Shown here one piece after another: positions 6,815 through 8,598 of a stretch of 8,598 nucleotides of DNA. A model generated the notes under the pieces. That model did not search any database. It had not been told where the DNA came from and saw only the letters and a program-made list of their open reading frames with translations. Positions within the stretch are counted from its first letter, which is position 1. The number at the start of each line of letters is the position of its first letter. The stretch comes from Frankiaceae bacterium (GTDB lineage: Bacteria; Actinomycetota; Actinomycetes; Frankiales; Frankiaceae). The stretch spans positions 1-8,598 of the forward strand of contig JAVEDQ010000538.1 of assembly GCA_030840885.1 (NCBI GenBank). Reading direction: 5' to 3'. The position numbers and the translations under genes were made by a program.

Positions 6815-6873
6815 GACCTAACGCCAGTGACCCTGACGCCAGTGACCCTGACGCCAATGACCCAGACGCCAGT
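6815..6873 (+). repeat. 15-bp tandem repeat, four copies, upstream of the lipoprotein gene
   Basis: The unit GACCCTGACGCCAGT is seen at 6829-6843, with near copies at 6844-6858 (one change) and 6859-6873 (one change), and a first copy at 6815-6828 that lacks one base and has one change. It ends 15 bases before the GGAGG ribosome site of the downstream gene. From 6827 on, the frame of that gene is open through the repeat and would encode TLTP-type pentads, but the ribosome site and signal peptide argue that the repeat is upstream, untranslated sequence. Confidence 0.8.
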
Positions 6874-6888
6874 TCCGACGACGCCCCT

Positions 6889-6893
6889 GGAGG
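6889..6893 (+). promoter_or_regulatory. Ribosome binding site GGAGG for the lipoprotein gene
   Basis: GGAGG lies 5 bases before the GTG at 6899, a near-ideal arrangement. In-frame upstream starts at GTG 6827, GTG 6842 and ATG 6857 lie in the tandem repeat and lack such a site. Confidence 0.75.
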
Positions 6894-6898
6894 TCGAC

Positions 6899-7300
6899 GT
6901 GCGACGCGCCCCGATGCTGCTTTCCGTGCTCACGGTGGGCGTGCTCGCCTCCGGCTGCGGCGGATCGTCCGCCACGAAAGCGTCCACGACCCCCGCCCCG
7001 TCGGCGCCTGCCTCCGCGGTGGGGCAGCCGACCGAGGCCGCCACGGTCGGCACCTTGACGATCGTCGACGGGAAGCCCGAGGGCGGCGTTCAGCGGATCT
7101 CCACCACCGCCAACCAGCCGGCCGTCCTACTGGTCACCAGCAACAAAGCCACCGAGGTGCACGTCCACGGCGCCGACCGCACCATCGCGATCCCGGCGAA
7201 CACGCAGACCTCGGTCGACGTGAGCCAGTCCGCGCCGGGAAGCTACGAGGTCGAGGACCACGCCAGCGACGAGCTGCTCGTGCAGCTCCGCGTCTCCTGA
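6899..7300 (+). CDS. Small lipoprotein with cupredoxin-like beta-rich domain
   Basis: The 133-residue product (GTG start) begins with a lipoprotein signal: Arg pair at 2-3, hydrophobic stretch at about 6-17, and the lipobox LASGC with C20 as the lipidated residue. A Ser/Thr/Ala/Pro-rich linker runs to about residue 48. The remaining 85 residues are short beta strands, including AVLLVTSNKATEVHVHG (75-91), then TIAIPANTQTSVDV and PGSYEVEDHASDELLVQLRV near the end. This pattern recalls cupredoxin-like domains, in which a PG.YE.E.H strand precedes the last LLVQL.V strand. There is no Cys after C20, so a classic type 1 copper site is absent; H88, H90 and H121 are the only metal-ligand candidates. 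It should be anchored on the outer face of the membrane. The next gene starts 15 bases after its stop, suggesting one operon. The fold assignment is by pattern only. Confidence 0.8.
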   Translation: MRRAPMLLSVLTVGVLASGCGGSSATKASTTPAPSAPASAVGQPTEAATVGTLTIVDGKPEGGVQRISTTANQPAVLLVTSNKATEVHVHGADRTIAIPANTQTSVDVSQSAPGSYEVEDHASDELLVQLRVS

Positions 7301-7315
7301 GTGGCACCCCACTCG

Positions 7316-8598
7316 ATGACGTCGACGCTCGCGTCGTCGCCGACGCTGCTCGCCCACGGCGTCGGTGGCCGCACCGACCTGCCCGTCCCGACCGGGCTCG
7401 CCATCGCCGCCGCCGGCACCGCCGTGCTCGTCTCGTTCCTCGCGCTCGGTGCCCTGTGGCGCACCCCGCAGCTCACCGGAGGTCGGGCGGGACGACCGTT
7501 GCCGGCGGGGCTCGCGCGCCTGCTCGACAGCCCGGTGTTCCGAGGGGTGCTCCGGGCGGTCGTCCTGGTTCTCACCCTGGTCGTGGTCGCGGCGGCGTTC
7601 CTGGGCCCGTCGGAGACGCGCTTCAACCTCGCGCCGTACATCCTCTACGTGACGTTCTGGGCCGGGATGGTGCTGGTCAGCCTGCTGTTCGGCCCGATCT
7701 GGCGGGTGGTCAACCCGCTGCGGGTCGTCCACGCCGGGCTGGCTCGAGTGGTGCGGGTCGATCCGGACGAAGGTCTGCGTCCCCTGCCGCCTCGCGTCGG
7801 GCTGTGGCCGGCGGCGGTCTGGCTGGTGGTGTTCACCTGGCTCGAGCTCGTATTCCCCGACCGCGCCGAGCCACAGGTCGTCGGGGCTTTCTTCGCCGTC
7901 TACCTCGTGGTCAACGTCTGGCTCGGTCTGATCTTCGGGCGGCGCTGGTTCGCGCAGGGTGACGGCTTCGAGGTGTGGTTCTCGTTGGTCGGTCGGCTGT
8001 CGCCGCTCGGCCGCCGGGACGACGGCCGCCTCGTCGTCCGCAACCCGCTCGACGGCGTCGCGGCCGAGCCGGTGCGGCCCGGGCTGGTCGCCACGGTGGT
8101 GGTGATCATCGGCTCCACCGCCTTCGACGGGCTCAGCCGCACGATCGCGTGGACGAACAACGTCGCTGCCGACGACGTCGTCCTCGGCTCGCTGGGTTAC
8201 TTCGGCGCGGTCGCGCTGATCGCGGTCGCCTACGTCGGCGCAGCCCGGCTTGCGGCGGTCACCGCCCGCATGGGCAAGGGAACCCGCACTCCGCTACGTG
8301 CAGCGGACCTGCCCGGCCGCTTCGCCCCGACCCTCATCCCGATCGCCGTCGGCTACACGATCGCCCACTACTTCTCGCTGCTGTTCCTCGACGGACAGGT
8401 GCCGATCGCGCTGGCCAGCGACCCGTTCGGCAAGGGCTGGAACCTGTTCGGCACCGCCGACCTGCGCATCAACTACGCGCTGCTGACCACGACGCTGATC
8501 GCAGCCGTGCAGATCGGCGCCGTCGTCGTGGGCCACGTGCTCGCCGTGGTCAGCGCCCACGATCGCGCGCTCGTGGAGATCAAGCCGGTGGCAGCCGC
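7316..8598 (+). CDS. Polytopic membrane protein, FedB/fenitrothion-hydrolase-like family (partial)
   Basis: The reading frame is open from ATG 7316 to the window edge (427 full codons), so the C-terminus is missing. The N-terminus has LLAHGVGGRTDLPVP, a motif I recall from actinobacterial proteins labelled fenitrothion hydrolase or FedB; that label is weakly supported experimentally and should not be taken as the function here. About nine hydrophobic segments are visible, near residues 27-47, 79-97, 106-128, 162-180, 187-208, 255-272, 288-312, 336-357 and 389-412. H14, H139, H351, H407 and H415 lie in or next to these, as do the blocks FGPIWRVVNPLR (125-136) and SDPFGKGWNLFGTADLRINY (368-387). 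An integral membrane role with the preceding lipoprotein is likely; metal or small-molecule handling is inference. The start is uncertain: GTG 7301, directly after the lipoprotein stop, is in frame and would add five residues. Neither start has a strong ribosome site. Confidence 0.8.
   Translation, partial: MTSTLASSPTLLAHGVGGRTDLPVPTGLAIAAAGTAVLVSFLALGALWRTPQLTGGRAGRPLPAGLARLLDSPVFRGVLRAVVLVLTLVVVAAAFLGPSETRFNLAPYILYVTFWAGMVLVSLLFGPIWRVVNPLRVVHAGLARVVRVDPDEGLRPLPPRVGLWPAAVWLVVFTWLELVFPDRAEPQVVGAFFAVYLVVNVWLGLIFGRRWFAQGDGFEVWFSLVGRLSPLGRRDDGRLVVRNPLDGVAAEPVRPGLVATVVVIIGSTAFDGLSRTIAWTNNVAADDVVLGSLGYFGAVALIAVAYVGAARLAAVTARMGKGTRTPLRAADLPGRFAPTLIPIAVGYTIAHYFSLLFLDGQVPIALASDPFGKGWNLFGTADLRINYALLTTTLIAAVQIGAVVVGHVLAVVSAHDRALVEIKPVAA

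Larger units (their letters stand above)
6493..6898 (+). other. Intergenic region of about 400 bases with repeats
   Basis: No convincing gene lies here. The longest open frames on either strand are Arg/Pro/Ala-rich, lack ribosome sites and recognisable domains, and look like chance open frames in GC-rich DNA. The stretch contains a GC-rich hairpin, a 10-mer that occurs twice and a 15-bp tandem repeat, each listed separately. No clear promoter was found, although one is expected for the downstream lipoprotein gene. No classic terminator with a T-tract follows the CoA-transferase gene. Confidence 0.6.

Noticed and set aside
6544..6816. 90-codon + strand open frame in the intergenic gap
   Set aside because: It has no ribosome site, no domain and a mixed Arg-rich composition; it looks like chance.

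Overview
This is a very GC-rich window with dense, short-gap gene packing, GTG starts and OmpR-type two-component genes of a characteristic high-GC type. All of this points to an Actinomycetota chromosome; I cannot name a genus from sequence alone. All seven genes I can support are on the + strand. No RNA gene, insertion sequence, CRISPR array or origin is visible.

Layout. Positions 1-144 are the last 47 codons of a sensor kinase, best read as KdpD. Its stop overlaps the start of kdpE (141-821), the response regulator of the potassium-responsive Kdp system. Next comes a GAF-GGDEF-EAL cyclic-di-GMP enzyme (897-2834, GTG start chosen on a strong ribosome site), then an OmpR/PhoB-type response regulator (2840-3625) and its partner membrane histidine kinase (3628-5241). 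Gaps between these genes are 2 to 75 bases, so parts may be co-transcribed, although a weak promoter-like element lies just before the second regulator. A CaiB/BaiF family III CoA-transferase (5275-6492) follows and appears to have its own promoter for a leaderless transcript.

A gap of about 400 bases (6493-6898) has no convincing gene. It contains a short hairpin, a repeated 10-mer and a four-copy 15-bp tandem repeat. After it comes a pair: a small lipoprotein with a beta-rich, cupredoxin-like C-terminal part (6899-7300) and a polytopic membrane protein (7316 to beyond the window end). The latter resembles proteins that databases label fenitrothion hydrolase/FedB; its real function is unknown.

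How the genes may work together. The first five genes are signalling genes: potassium/turgor sensing, c-di-GMP turnover, and an envelope-sensing two-component system of unknown stimulus. The last pair is an envelope module that may work as a unit. The CoA-transferase has no obvious tie to either side. Nothing here is clearly a new kind of system; the points most worth following are the c-di-GMP enzyme's altered motifs and position, the tandem repeat upstream of the lipoprotein, and the uncharacterised lipoprotein/membrane-protein pair.
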